Assembly: GCF_016881065.1 (NCBI RefSeq)
Contig: NZ_WXYN01000008.1
Location: 69,381-133,380 of the forward strand
Direction: 5' to 3'
Origin: Planococcus soli
GTDB taxonomy: Bacteria > Bacillota > Bacilli > Bacillales_A > Planococcaceae
Length of the DNA stretch: 64,000 nucleotides
Position numbers and translations under genes: made by a program. The notes below the pieces were generated by a model. That model did no database searches. It worked only from the letters and a program-made list of their open reading frames with translations, and was not told where the DNA came from. Shown here piece after piece: positions 1 to 8,689 of the stretch (position 1 is its first letter; each line of letters begins with the position of its first letter).

Positions 1-1134
1 GTCGTCGACAGCAACGAAGGCGAAGTTGTCGAACCGATGTACGGCCATCTTTATTTGCCGCGAAAATTTAAAATCGGCTTTGCGATTCCACCTGCAAATG
101 ATGTCGATATCTATTCACAGGATCTTGGGTTTATTGCCATCCTGGAAGACGGTAAGCTGCAAGGTTTTAACGTCACGGTCGGCGGCGGGATGGGCATGAC
201 GCATGGCGATACGGCCACCTATCCGCAATTGGCGAGTGTCATCGGATTTTGCCCGCCTGACAAGGTCAACGAAGTCGGCGAGAAAATCCTCACTATCCAA
301 CGCGATTACGGCAACCGTTCAGACCGAAAAAACGCCCGTTTCAAATATACCGTCGACAGATTGGGGCTTGATTGGATCAGAACCGAGCTGAATACGCGCC
401 TTGGCTGGGAAGTGGAACAAGAGCGCCCATTCCAATTCGACCGCAACGGCGACCGCTATGGCTGGATCCAAAGTGACGGCAAATGGCATCTAACCTTATT
501 TGTTGAAAATGGCCGCGTTAAAGATTTTGACGGCTATCCATTGATGACTGGGCTGCGTGAAATTGCCCATGTGCATACAGGAGAATTCCGCCTGACGGCC
601 AACCAGAACTTGATCATCAGCAACGTAACAGAAAACAACAAAGCGAAGATTGATGCTTTAGTCGAGCAATATGGGCTGACCGACGGCAAAGAAAATTCCG
701 CTTTGCGCCAGAACTCGATGGCTTGTGTGGCACTGCCGACTTGCGGCTTGGCAATGGCTGAAGCCGAGCGTTATTTGCCGGTGCTTGTTGGCAAAATCGA
801 AGAAACGCTGGACGAAGCAGGACTGCGCGATGAAGAAATCATCATCCGCATGTCGGGCTGCCCGAACAGCTGCTCACGCCCTGCACTGGGAGAAATCGGC
901 TTTATCGGCAAAGCACCCGGCAAATACAATATGTATTTGGGCGCGGGCTTTGCGGGCGACCGTTTGAATAAAATGTATCGCGAGAATATTGGAGAAGAAG
1001 AGATTTTAGCAACGCTTAAACCGATCTTTTTCCAATATGCCAAAGAGCGTCAGGAAAACGAGCATTTCGGCGATTTCGTCATCCGCGCCGGGTATGTGGC
1101 CCCGGTCACATCCGGACTGAATTTCCATAGCTAG
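1..1134 (+). CDS. cysI: Sulfite reductase hemoprotein beta subunit, 5' part outside window
   Basis: Assimilatory sulfite reductase hemoprotein, reducing sulfite to sulfide for cysteine synthesis with electrons from the CysJ flavoprotein. The open frame runs from base 1 with no start, so the N-terminal part lies upstream; 377 residues are visible. The four cysteines that ligate the 4Fe-4S cluster coupled to siroheme are present in the family pattern: C-x5-C at visible residues 242 and 248 and C-x3-C at 287 and 291 (in SGCPNSC). The nitrite/sulfite reductase ferredoxin-like half-domain ([14 protein letters not shown]) precedes them. It stops with TAG at 1132-1134. cysJ would be expected just upstream, as in Bacillus cysJI, but is not visible. 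The family and direction are clear; sulfite rather than nitrite as substrate is inferred from overall resemblance to CysI. Confidence 0.93.
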   Translation, partial: VVDSNEGEVVEPMYGHLYLPRKFKIGFAIPPANDVDIYSQDLGFIAILEDGKLQGFNVTVGGGMGMTHGDTATYPQLASVIGFCPPDKVNEVGEKILTIQRDYGNRSDRKNARFKYTVDRLGLDWIRTELNTRLGWEVEQERPFQFDRNGDRYGWIQSDGKWHLTLFVENGRVKDFDGYPLMTGLREIAHVHTGEFRLTANQNLIISNVTENNKAKIDALVEQYGLTDGKENSALRQNSMACVALPTCGLAMAEAERYLPVLVGKIEETLDEAGLRDEEIIIRMSGCPNSCSRPALGEIGFIGKAPGKYNMYLGAGFAGDRLNKMYRENIGEEEILATLKPIFFQYAKERQENEHFGDFVIRAGYVAPVTSGLNFHS

Positions 1135-1155
1135 ATCCAATAAGTTTCACTCAGC

Positions 1156-1177
1156 AGCCCGGGAGCGATTCCGGGCT
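1156..1177 (+). terminator. Hairpin after cysI, possible weak terminator
   Basis: A 7-bp inverted repeat (AGCCCGG/CCGGGCT) with an 8-base loop lies 22 bases after the cysI stop. Only a short, broken T-run follows, so it may be a weak terminator or an mRNA-stabilising hairpin. Confidence 0.4.
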
Positions 1178-1216
1178 CTTGGCGTCAGGCCCATCAATAA
1201 AAGAGGAGTGTTGAAT

Positions 1217-2446
1217 TTGACATACAGTTATGTTTCCCACCTTTATTGCCCAAAATGCGAGGCTGTCTACGATACCAAACAGCAGCACCAATTGTGTACA
1301 TGCGGTTCGCCGCTGCTTGTGGACTACGATTGGGATAAATTGAAAGCTGCTTGGAAACCGGAAGATCTGCTGAAGCGGGAACCCAACTTATGGAGGTACC
1401 ATGAACTGCTTCCAGTGGAAAATGAAACGAACGTGGTTTCTCAAGGGGAAGGCATGACTCCGCTCATTAAAATGCCGACATTGGGGCAGGATATGGATGT
1501 CGTCAATCTGTATATGAAAGATGAAGGCCTTGTTCCGACTGGCACATTTAAAGCAAGAGGAGCGGCAGTCGGAATTTCAAAAGCCAAGGAAGTCGGCGTA
1601 AAAGAGTTCGCGATGCCGACCAATGGCAATGCCGGCGCTGCATGGGCGCTGTATGGTGCAAAAGCCGGCATCCGGTCGACAATCGTGATGCCGAAGGATG
1701 CACCTAAAATCACCCGCAACGAAGTGGCATTGTCCGGTGCCAATCTGTATTTGGTCAACGGGTTGATCAGCGATGCCGGAAAAATTGTCGGACAGGCTGT
1801 AAAGGACTTTGGCCTGTACGATGTGTCGACCTTGAAAGAGCCGTACCGCATCGAAGGCAAAAAAACGATGGGGCTGGAAATTGCTGAGCAGATGGACTGG
1901 AAGATGCCGGATGTCATCCTCTACCCGACAGGCGGCGGTGTTGGACTAATCGGCATCTATAAAGCCTTGAATGAACTGAAAAAGCTCGGCTGGGTGGAAG
2001 GTGACCTTCCGCGCCTCGTTGCGGTTCAGGCGACCGGCTGTGCCCCGATTGTCAAAGCATGGCAGGAAGGGAAGAACGAGTCCGAGTTCTGGGCAAATTC
2101 CACCACGCAGGCTTTTGGCATCAATGTCCCGAAAGCGCTGGGCGACTTTCTTGTACTGGAGGCAATCTATAAGACACAGGGTTGCGCCATCGCGATTGAT
2201 GACCAGACCATGCTTGACGAGCAGGAAAAAGTCGCGCGCCTGGAAGGATCTTTTGTTTGTCCGGAAGGGGCAGCCGTATTTGCAGCAATCCGCCAACTCC
2301 AAAAAGAAGGCTGGATCAAAAATGGAGAAACCGTCGTTGCGCTAAACACAGGAGCCGGCATAAAGTATCCAGACACGGTAAGTATTGATGTTCCGACATT
2401 GGAAATCGGCGATTCAATCAGGAAAGAGCCGGCAGCTAAAAACTAA
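1217..2446 (+). CDS. thrC: Threonine synthase
   Basis: PLP-dependent enzyme converting O-phosphohomoserine to threonine. The N-terminus has a zinc-ribbon-like C-x2-C (residues 11 and 14) and C-x-C (27 and 29), as in the cobalamin-era 'threonine synthase-like' group of about 400 residues. The Schiff-base lysine is in TGTFKARGA (about K112), and TGGGVGLIG is the PLP-phosphate-binding glycine loop. I place the start at TTG 1217, because AGGAG at 1204-1208 is then 8 bases upstream; the in-frame GTG 1208 and TTG 1211 overlap or crowd that site. This gives 409 residues. It is monocistronic between a hairpin and a strong terminator; no homoserine dehydrogenase or kinase gene is beside it. Some members of this subgroup were named threonine synthase by homology only. 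Confidence 0.88.
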   Translation: MTYSYVSHLYCPKCEAVYDTKQQHQLCTCGSPLLVDYDWDKLKAAWKPEDLLKREPNLWRYHELLPVENETNVVSQGEGMTPLIKMPTLGQDMDVVNLYMKDEGLVPTGTFKARGAAVGISKAKEVGVKEFAMPTNGNAGAAWALYGAKAGIRSTIVMPKDAPKITRNEVALSGANLYLVNGLISDAGKIVGQAVKDFGLYDVSTLKEPYRIEGKKTMGLEIAEQMDWKMPDVILYPTGGGVGLIGIYKALNELKKLGWVEGDLPRLVAVQATGCAPIVKAWQEGKNESEFWANSTTQAFGINVPKALGDFLVLEAIYKTQGCAIAIDDQTMLDEQEKVARLEGSFVCPEGAAVFAAIRQLQKEGWIKNGETVVALNTGAGIKYPDTVSIDVPTLEIGDSIRKEPAAKN

Positions 2447-2510
2447 GGATGTCTGTGTCCGTGGATATGATTTAATCCGTGATGCATAAAAAAGTGGAAA
2501 CTATAATTCC

Positions 2511-2550
2511 AGAGCTCTTCACCAGGACAGTTAACTGGTGAGGGGCTCTT
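2511..2550 (+). terminator. Rho-independent terminator of thrC
   Basis: A long stem of about 14 bp (AGAGC-TCTTCACCAG against CTGGTGAGGGGCTCT) is followed by a T-rich stretch (ttcttattt), 65 bases after the thrC stop. Confidence 0.8.
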
Positions 2551-2630
2551 TCTTATTTGCTTTTGCTGTTCTATGATAAGGACAAGAGAAAGATCAGGCG
2601 TAGTTTGTTTGTGGAAGGGGAATTAAGGTG

Positions 2631-3827
2631 ATGGCGGGAAAATGGACGGCGTTATTTTGGATCGCCATGGCGGAGCTGTTTGCGCTGAGCTTATGGTTTA
2701 GTGCGAGCGTGACGGGGCCGGAATTGAGGGAGCTGTGGCTTCTTACTGAACGGACGGAAGCCTGGCTGTCGGCATCTGTTCCGGTCGGTTTTATCATCGG
2801 CACCTTGCTGAGTGTTTCTTTTGGCATTGCAGATCGCTTTAATGCGCGCAAAGTTTTTGCGCTTTCCGCATTGGCGGGTGCGTTCATCAATGGTTTGCTG
2901 ACGGTCGCTGACAGTGCTGCCATTGGAATTGCTTTGCGGATATTGACCGGAGTTGCGCTTGCCGGCGTCTACCCGACAGCGGTCAAACTGCTTTCGCAAT
3001 GGTTCCCGTCGAAAAGGGGATTGGCGCTTGGAATTTTGATCGCTGCGCTGACTCTAGGCTCATCTTTGCCCCATTTCATCAGCATCTTTTTTTCCGCTGT
3101 AGATTGGAAATTGGTCATCATCGTCAGCTCATTGCTGGCATTGGTTTCGGGTGCAATTATGAACTGGGTCGTCAAGGACGCATCGGTTGCTCAACAAAAA
3201 ATGGTTTTTTCCTTTAAATTGATTAAACAAGTGCTGCAAAATAAACCTGTCATGCTCGCAAACTACGGCTATTTCGGCCATATGTGGGAATTGTATGCGA
3301 TGTGGACATGGCTTCCTGTTTTTCTAGCTGCAAGTTTTGCCAGCTCCTCTTCCGACATCAGTCCGGCAATTATTGCTTTTGCTTCTTTTGTCTCGATTGG
3401 AGTTGCCGGAGCAATTGGCTGCGTTTTGGGCGGCTTAGTGGCAGACAAGCTGGGCAGGTCGCGGCTGGCCATTCTATCTTTGGTAATAAGTGCGGGCTGT
3501 TCGGTCATCATCGGCTTTACATTTGGACAGGCCGTCTGGCTGACGCTGACGGTAGCGATTGTTTGGGGAATGTTTGTGATTTCCGATTCGGCCCAGTTTT
3601 CAGCAGCGGTCACAGAGTTTGCAGAAGCTCCTTATTTGGGGACTGCTTTGACATTCCAGATGTGCATCGGCTTTTTGATCACCATCTTTTCCATCAATCT
3701 GATTCCCGTGATGCAAGAAATCATCGGCTGGAAATGGGTGTTTGCTTTATTGAGCATCGGTCCGGTACTCGGTGTCATTTCCATGGCGAAATTCCGTACT
3801 TATGAAATGAAATCAGAAGATAAGTAG
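2631..3827 (+). CDS. MFS transporter, substrate unknown
   Basis: Twelve-segment major facilitator of 398 residues, the usual MFS length. Hydrophobic segments alternate with short charged loops. The conserved loop 2-3 motif appears as GIADRFNARKVF in the N-half and as GLVADKLGRSRL in the C-half. The segment RILTGVALAGVYPTAVKLLSQWF resembles the TM4/5 signature of the cyanate/nitrate-type and 'multidrug-like' uniporter groups. ATG 2631 or GTG 2628 are both possible starts; GAAGGGG is 7 to 10 bases upstream. It stands alone between the thrC terminator and a hypothetical gene, so context gives no substrate. The closing segment LIPVMQEIIGWKWVFALLSIGP is a normal TM12. Confidence 0.85.
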   Translation: MAGKWTALFWIAMAELFALSLWFSASVTGPELRELWLLTERTEAWLSASVPVGFIIGTLLSVSFGIADRFNARKVFALSALAGAFINGLLTVADSAAIGIALRILTGVALAGVYPTAVKLLSQWFPSKRGLALGILIAALTLGSSLPHFISIFFSAVDWKLVIIVSSLLALVSGAIMNWVVKDASVAQQKMVFSFKLIKQVLQNKPVMLANYGYFGHMWELYAMWTWLPVFLAASFASSSSDISPAIIAFASFVSIGVAGAIGCVLGGLVADKLGRSRLAILSLVISAGCSVIIGFTFGQAVWLTLTVAIVWGMFVISDSAQFSAAVTEFAEAPYLGTALTFQMCIGFLITIFSINLIPVMQEIIGWKWVFALLSIGPVLGVISMAKFRTYEMKSEDK

Positions 3828-3918
3828 TCTTTTAGGTGTAGATAAAAAGAACTATCATTTTTTAAGGAATATGATTATGATAGAAATAAACGGATGATGG
3901 TGCAAAGGGGATAGCAGG

Positions 3919-4500
3919 ATGAATTGGTTGCCAAAGAGGAAAAATAAGGTGGCGGCTTTCTGGGAATGGTTTGCAGAAAACAAAGCAGCGTATTTTGAAT
4001 TGGATGAGTCTGGCCGAGACAGGCTTTTCAGCCAGTTGGAAAAGAAATTGCATAAGGTGAACAGGCATTTGGCTTTTGAGTTTGGCGAAAGCCTGGTTGC
4101 GGGGAAGCGTGAATTTACCATTAGCGCAGACGGGGTTGTAGAGGCATTTGACGATGTCATCGAATTGGTCGACAATGCGCCGGCCCTTAGCAACTTTACC
4201 ATTATTGGTTTCCGCCAACCGCATGACGAGGAATTTTCTGTCGCATACGGCGATATCGAACTGGGGTGGGACGATATTTTCTGTACGTTTGAAAAGGGCA
4301 GTGATGAATTGAATTTGACTCTCTACATCAAAGGTTTTACCGATGACAATGAAGATGAATTTATCTCGGCTACTTTTATTTTGCTGGATACCGTTATTGG
4401 TGAATACAATGCCGGGATGCGCATCGGGGAAATCGAATTCACCAGCTACGAAGGCCAGCCGGATGTTCGGCCAATAAAAGAATTGCAGAGCCTTTTCTAA
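3919..4500 (+). CDS. Hypothetical cytosolic protein, 193 residues
   Basis: I do not recognise this family with certainty. It is an acidic, soluble protein without a signal peptide or membrane segment. It starts MNWLPKRKNK and has a tryptophan-rich N-terminal part (FWEWFAENKAAYFELD) that reads like the start of stand-alone hypothetical proteins of 180-200 residues seen in diverse bacteria. The rest is predicted by eye to be alternating beta-strands and acidic turns (FTDDNEDEFISATF). The start has AGGGGATAGCAGG just upstream. It is 91 bases after the MFS gene and ends at a strong bidirectional terminator, so it may be transcribed alone or with the transporter. No catalytic motif is visible. Confidence 0.75.
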   Translation: MNWLPKRKNKVAAFWEWFAENKAAYFELDESGRDRLFSQLEKKLHKVNRHLAFEFGESLVAGKREFTISADGVVEAFDDVIELVDNAPALSNFTIIGFRQPHDEEFSVAYGDIELGWDDIFCTFEKGSDELNLTLYIKGFTDDNEDEFISATFILLDTVIGEYNAGMRIGEIEFTSYEGQPDVRPIKELQSLF

Positions 4501-4530
4501 ATGAAACAAGGCTGCTGTGGAGTTAATTTG

Positions 4531-4569
4531 AAACCCTGTCCGGAATTTTTATTCCGGACAGGGTTTTTA
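4531..4569. terminator. Bidirectional terminator between convergent genes
   Basis: AAACCCTGTCCGGAAT pairs with ATTCCGGACAGGGTTT around a short T loop and is flanked by A-run and T-run. It serves both the hypothetical gene on the plus strand and the DUF4188 gene on the minus strand. Confidence 0.9.
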
Positions 4570-4586
4570 TCTTATTTTAATGGAGG

Positions 4587-5063
4587 CTATTGTTGCTTTT
4601 GGAGTCGTTGACGGGCTGATGAAGTGGCTGGAGTGATTGTTTTTTTACCAAGCGCTCTGGCTAAACCAAATTCAGGCATATTGACGTAAATCGATTCTGA
4701 ATGGCCAGGGGAGATCATGTAGGTTTCGTGATAGATGCCGACAGCGTCATTATTTTTTGCTTTTTGGTTGAAGGTTTTCCAGGCAGACATATGATTTTGT
4801 CCTTTTGAATAGGCGTGCAGTTCTTCTTCGGATTGCCAGTACTGAACCATGAAAGTAAGCGGAAGCTTGAAAAAACTCTCAGAAGACAGGCATCCAAGCT
4901 CTTTGTGGATCGCAAGCTCCTTAATCATCGGAGGCATGGCCATCAGGACCGGAAGCCATTTGTGCACAGCTCTCCATTTGTTGATCCGCATGCCGATGAC
5001 AAATACGACGATTCCCCCATGGCTTTCAGCAGTATATCTTCCGGGAAAGACTTTTGCGCTCAT
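4587..5063 (-). CDS. DUF4188 family protein (monooxygenase-like fold)
   Basis: 158 residues that match the DUF4188 pattern: start MSAKVFPGRYTAE, then VVFVIGMRINKWRAVHKWLPV and AMPPMIKEL, then the WQSEEELHAYSK segment that resembles antibiotic-biosynthesis monooxygenase (ABM) ferredoxin-like domains, and a C-terminal YHETYMISPGHSESIYVNMP. This suggests a small alpha-beta barrel enzyme or ligand-binding protein; the reaction is unknown. GGAGGAAAAACA precedes the ATG. It starts 12 bases after the padR stop on the same strand, so the two form an operon, and the likely role is in whatever stress the PadR regulator senses. Such PadR plus DUF4188 pairs are common in Bacillales. Confidence 0.85.
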   Translation of the reverse strand: MSAKVFPGRYTAESHGGIVVFVIGMRINKWRAVHKWLPVLMAMPPMIKELAIHKELGCLSSESFFKLPLTFMVQYWQSEEELHAYSKGQNHMSAWKTFNQKAKNNDAVGIYHETYMISPGHSESIYVNMPEFGLARALGKKTITPATSSARQRLQKQQ

Positions 5064-5075
5064 TGTTTTTCCTCC

Positions 5076-5621
5076 TCATGGACTTAAGGTCTTTTTTGTT
5101 TCTTCGCACCAGTCAATAGCAGCCAGCGTGGTCCGTATGCCGTAATCCAAAGTCAGAAGCCAGAACGGGGCATCAGCTTGATCCATTAACTGAGTATTAA
5201 TCATCTCTTGAATGCCCTTGTACGTGTTGAGGCGGTCAGTCAATTTTTCGCGATAAGCCGCTAAATGATCAAGCGTGTCTTGAACATCCTGATTTCGGCT
5301 AAAAAACAGTTTCAGCAGCAACTCGTTTTTTTCACCCGGGAGCTGTTGAATAGGCTGCTGAATCCATTCTTTGAGAACATGTTTTCCTTCATCGGTAATC
5401 GTATATTCTTTTTTATCCGGTTTTCCTTCCTGGACTTGAGATTCCACTGTGGCATAACCTTGTTCCACCAGCAACTTCAACGTCGGATAAATTTGTCCAT
5501 AGCTGATTTTCCAGAAATGGTTCAAGCTTGTATCAATCATTTGTTTGATGGAATAGCCGGTGCGGCATTCTGTAGTCAGAAGACCAAGGATTGCATAGTG
5601 TGTGTGATTTTCTTTTGCCAT
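5076..5621 (-). CDS. PadR family transcriptional regulator
   Basis: 181 residues. The N-terminal winged helix (HYAILGLLTTECRTGYSIKQMI, then WKISYGQIYPTLKLLVEQGYA and KKEYTITDEGKHVLKEWI) is the PadR signature, and the C-terminal part is the PadR helical dimerisation domain of the longer, Vir-like type. PadR proteins repress their own promoters and those of neighbouring detoxification or efflux genes. Two repeated TATC-N5-GATA palindromes sit 16-43 bases upstream of the start, a likely autoregulatory operator. The downstream partner is the DUF4188 gene. The divergent DUF6544 gene starts 137 bases away and may share the regulation. Its effector cannot be read from the sequence. Confidence 0.92.
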   Translation of the reverse strand: MAKENHTHYAILGLLTTECRTGYSIKQMIDTSLNHFWKISYGQIYPTLKLLVEQGYATVESQVQEGKPDKKEYTITDEGKHVLKEWIQQPIQQLPGEKNELLLKLFFSRNQDVQDTLDHLAAYREKLTDRLNTYKGIQEMINTQLMDQADAPFWLLTLDYGIRTTLAAIDWCEETKKTLSP

Positions 5622-5636
5622 TCTTCCACATCCTTA

Positions 5637-5664
5637 TATCTTTTTGATACATATCTATTTGATA
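5637..5664. promoter_or_regulatory. Tandem operator upstream of padR
   Basis: Two imperfect copies of one 13-base palindrome, TATCTTTTTGATA (5637-5649) and TATCTATTTGATA (5652-5664), are spaced 15 bases apart and lie just upstream of the padR start. Each is TATC-N5-GATA. Binding by PadR is inferred from position and symmetry. Confidence 0.6.
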
Positions 5665-5758
5665 TAAAAATACTCTTTTTTCTATAATTTGTCCAGTATT
5701 TATTAAATGAAAATGATATTATGTGTAAAAAGGTATGGGGAGTAAAGGGGTGTCTGCG

Positions 5759-6514
5759 ATGGAGAAAAAAGAAATGCACGATATGAATTCTGACCTTAGG
5801 GCTTCGAACAAACTAACACCCGAAATGGTTGAGTCGCTCCCACTGCCAGTAAAAAATTGGCTTCATGCGATGGGTGCTGTCGGGCACGAACAAATTGCGA
5901 GTGTCAGCCTCAAGCAACATGGATGGATGAAACAAAAGCCGGAGCAAAAAGAGTGGACTGCATCGAAAGCCGAACAAACGAGCTTTGCCGACCCGCCTGC
6001 ATTCCACTGGTCCGCAAAGATGAAAATGGGCAAAGGGTTATTCGTCACGGGGAAAGACAGCTTTGTAGCAGGCAAAGCCAGTATGCGGATCAAACTTATG
6101 GGCTTCTTTCCGCTGACAACAACCGCTGACAATGAAAAGATCAATGAGTCGGCGCTGCAGCGCTACTTAATGGAGTTGGTTTGGTACCCGGCGGCAGTGT
6201 TCAGTCCGTTTATCGCTTGGGAGCTCGTGGATGCGCACGCAGCGAAAGCGGTGATAACATACGAGGGCTTGACGGGATCCGCTACCTATTTTTTCAATGA
6301 GCAAAGTGAATTGCTGAGAATAGAAGCGTGGCGTTACAAAGACAGTGGCAAAGAAGCGCGTCGGCAGCTGTGCATCGGCACCGTTAGAGAGCAACAGAAG
6401 GTGGAAGGATTGAAGATACCCGTAAAGATGGAGGTCAGCTGGTTAGTAGATGGCGATACATTTACTTGGTATAAGTTTGACGTGTCAGATGTCCGTTTCA
6501 ATCCAAAAAAATAG
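5759..6514 (+). CDS. DUF6544 (DUF6920) family protein
   Basis: 251 residues from ATG 5759, where AAAGGGG sits 8 bases upstream; ATG 5735 is in frame but has a poorer site. It follows the DUF6544 pattern: LPLPVKNWLHAMGAVGHE, then SVSLKQHGWMK, then a tryptophan-rich part with PPAFHWSAKMK, a G-rich strand (ITYEGLTGSATYFF) and YLMELVWYPAAVFSP. No membrane segment or signal peptide is visible. The family is unassigned; members are beta-rich and often lie near stress regulators. It is divergent from padR and could be its target. No terminator follows; the S-box leader starts 135 bases later. Confidence 0.8.
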   Translation: MEKKEMHDMNSDLRASNKLTPEMVESLPLPVKNWLHAMGAVGHEQIASVSLKQHGWMKQKPEQKEWTASKAEQTSFADPPAFHWSAKMKMGKGLFVTGKDSFVAGKASMRIKLMGFFPLTTTADNEKINESALQRYLMELVWYPAAVFSPFIAWELVDAHAAKAVITYEGLTGSATYFFNEQSELLRIEAWRYKDSGKEARRQLCIGTVREQQKVEGLKIPVKMEVSWLVDGDTFTWYKFDVSDVRFNPKK

Positions 6515-6594
6515 CCTGTTATTTGTAAATCATCCAAATGCACAAGTTTTTTGTAGGATATCACAGAAATTTCATTGTTTTTTGACAGTTTGGG

Positions 6595-6623
6595 TTGACC
6601 TGTCTCATAGATACAGGTACCAT
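6595..6623 (+). promoter_or_regulatory. Sigma-A promoter of the S-box transcript
   Basis: TTGACC (6595-6600), a 17-base spacer and TACCAT (6618-6623) precede the riboswitch by about 30 bases. A second -35-like TTGACA at 6582 lacks a good -10. Confidence 0.6.
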
Positions 6624-6649
6624 ATCTAGAATACTTAAAACAGAATAGT

Positions 6650-6760
6650 GAATTCTTATCAAGAGAAGTCGAGGGACTGGCCCTATGAAGCTTCAGCAAC
6701 CAGCCGAAAGGTCAGGTGCTAAATCCAGCAGGCAAGCAATTGTCTGGCAGATGAAAAGGA
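6650..6760 (+). ncRNA. SAM-I (S-box) riboswitch aptamer
   Basis: Classical S-box sequence: CTTATCAAGAGAAG at the 5' side, GAGGGACTGGCCCTATGAAG, CAGCAACC, AGGTGCTAAATCC, and the closing P1 strand CAGATGAAAAG. High S-adenosylmethionine stabilises P1 and allows the following terminator to form. It controls yitJ and metH, the two homocysteine-methylation genes. Confidence 0.97.
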
Positions 6761-6776
6761 ACGAGTTTGATATCGT

Positions 6777-6806
6777 AAAGCCTTCTTTTTCATGAAGGCT
6801 TTTTTT
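6777..6806 (+). terminator. Riboswitch-controlled terminator
   Basis: AAAGCCTTC pairs with GAAGGCTTT followed by T7, between the S-box aptamer and the yitJ Shine-Dalgarno. It is the expression platform of the riboswitch. Confidence 0.93.
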
Positions 6807-6829
6807 GTATATATGGGAGGTTGAGAAGG

Positions 6830-8689
6830 ATGGGTTTATTAGACGAATTAAAAACCAGGATATTGACAGCGGATGGCGCCATGGGAACATTGCTTTATTC
6901 GTACGGAATTGAATATTGCAACGAGGAACTGAATTTGCAGCGTCCGGAAGTCATCGAGAAGATCCATCAGGACTACATCAAAGCTGGAGCGGATATCATC
7001 CAAACCAACACATACGGCGCAAATGCAGCAAAACTCGCACGCTACGGGCTGGAAGAGCAAGTCGCTGACATCAACAGAGCCGCCATCGGAATCGCGAAAC
7101 GTGCGGCAGCGCCGGGCGGACAATTTGTTTTCGGCACCATTGGGGGAGTACGGGGCATCCGTAAAAGCGATGCCACGCTGCAGGAAATCATTGCGATGGT
7201 CGACCAGCAGGCCAACCATTTGCTGTCAGGAGACCCGGACGGACTGCTTTTGGAAACCTATTACGATTTTGAAGAGCTCGCAGCAACGGTTAAGCACTTA
7301 AAAGGCATCACCGATACGCCGCTTATTTCCCAAGTGTCCATGCATGACCCGGGCATCCTGCAAAACGGCATGTCGTTGAATGATGCCCTGCATCAATTGG
7401 AGACGCTTGGAGCCGATATCGTCGGTGTCAACTGCCGCCTCGGTCCCCACCATACCATCCAGGCGTTTGATCAAGTCACGTTGCCTGACAAAGCGTTTTT
7501 ATCTGCCTATCCGAATGCCAGCCTGCTTGATGTTGAGGATGGCCGGATCGTCTATGAATCGGAAGCGGATTATTTTGGCCGCGCCGCTTTATTATTGAGA
7601 GAAGAAGGCGTCCGTTTGATCGGCGGCTGCTGCGGCACAACGCCAAAGCATATTGAAGCAGTGAAAAAGCATCTCGGCAATTTGCCGCCAATCTTCCATA
7701 AAGAAGTAACGGCCAGAAAACCGATCGTCATCCGTGAAGCGGAAGCTTTAGAAGTAAAGCCGCTTCACGAAAAAGCCAAAACGGAACGGACAATCATTGT
7801 GGAATTGGATACGCCGCGCCATTTGGATACGACCAAGTTTTTGGAAGGGTCTGTAGCTTTGAATGAAGCTGGTGTAGATGCCGTGACGATGGCGGACAAT
7901 TCGCTGGCATCGCCGCGCATCAGCAATATGGCGATGGGCTCGATCCTCAAACATAAGGAAAATATACGGGCACTTGCTCATATCACATGCCGCGACCGCA
8001 ACCTGATCGGTCTGCAATCGCATTTGATGGGGCTCGATGCACTCGGTATGCATGATATACTCGCAGTAACGGGCGATCCGACCAAAGTCGGCGACTTCCC
8101 GGGTGCAACCAGCGTTTACGACGTGTCGAGCATGGAATTAATTCAGCTGATCAAAAAGCTGAATGAAGGCATTTCATTTTCCGGCAAGCCGTTGCGGAAA
8201 AAAGCCAATTTCTCTGTCGCTGCAGCATTCAATCCAAATGTCCGTGTGCTTGACCGGGCAGTCGCAAGACTTGAAAAGAAAATTGAAAGCGGGGCGGATT
8301 ATTTTATTTCGCAGCCGGTTTACACAAAAGAAAAAATCATTGAAATCCACGAAGCGACCAAACATCTGGAAACGCCAATCTTTATCGGTGTCATGCCGCT
8401 GACCAGCATCCGCAGTGCGGAATTTCTGCACAATGAAGTGCCGGGCATCAAGCTGTCGGAAGATGCACTGGAACGCATGCGCGCATGCGGTGACGACAAA
8501 GACCGCGCAACAGCAGAAGGCATCCAAATTGCGAAAGAATTGATTGATACGGCAGCGGAGCTGTTCCATGGCATTTACCTCATCACCCCGTTTGTTCGTT
8601 ACGATATGACCGTGGAATTGATTCATTATATTCGACAACTAGATCAACAGAAAGAGAGCGATCCCAGCCATGTCCAAACATCTTATTGA
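6830..8689 (+). CDS. yitJ: Bifunctional homocysteine S-methyltransferase / methylenetetrahydrofolate reductase
   Basis: 619 residues from ATG 6830 (GGGAGG 9 bases upstream). The N-terminal half is a betaine-homocysteine-methyltransferase-type barrel with zinc ligands at about C202 (VNCR) and the pair C267-C268 (GGCCGTT). The C-terminal half from about residue 320 (ERTIIVELDTPRHLDTTKF) is a MetF-type TIM barrel that binds FAD and makes 5-methyl-THF. This fusion is the Bacillus YitJ architecture. It overlaps metH by 20 bases, so translation is coupled, and the two act in sequence: YitJ makes the methyl-THF that MetH uses. The S-box riboswitch upstream shuts both down when SAM is plentiful. Confidence 0.95.
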   Translation: MGLLDELKTRILTADGAMGTLLYSYGIEYCNEELNLQRPEVIEKIHQDYIKAGADIIQTNTYGANAAKLARYGLEEQVADINRAAIGIAKRAAAPGGQFVFGTIGGVRGIRKSDATLQEIIAMVDQQANHLLSGDPDGLLLETYYDFEELAATVKHLKGITDTPLISQVSMHDPGILQNGMSLNDALHQLETLGADIVGVNCRLGPHHTIQAFDQVTLPDKAFLSAYPNASLLDVEDGRIVYESEADYFGRAALLLREEGVRLIGGCCGTTPKHIEAVKKHLGNLPPIFHKEVTARKPIVIREAEALEVKPLHEKAKTERTIIVELDTPRHLDTTKFLEGSVALNEAGVDAVTMADNSLASPRISNMAMGSILKHKENIRALAHITCRDRNLIGLQSHLMGLDALGMHDILAVTGDPTKVGDFPGATSVYDVSSMELIQLIKKLNEGISFSGKPLRKKANFSVAAAFNPNVRVLDRAVARLEKKIESGADYFISQPVYTKEKIIEIHEATKHLETPIFIGVMPLTSIRSAEFLHNEVPGIKLSEDALERMRACGDDKDRATAEGIQIAKELIDTAAELFHGIYLITPFVRYDMTVELIHYIRQLDQQKESDPSHVQTSY

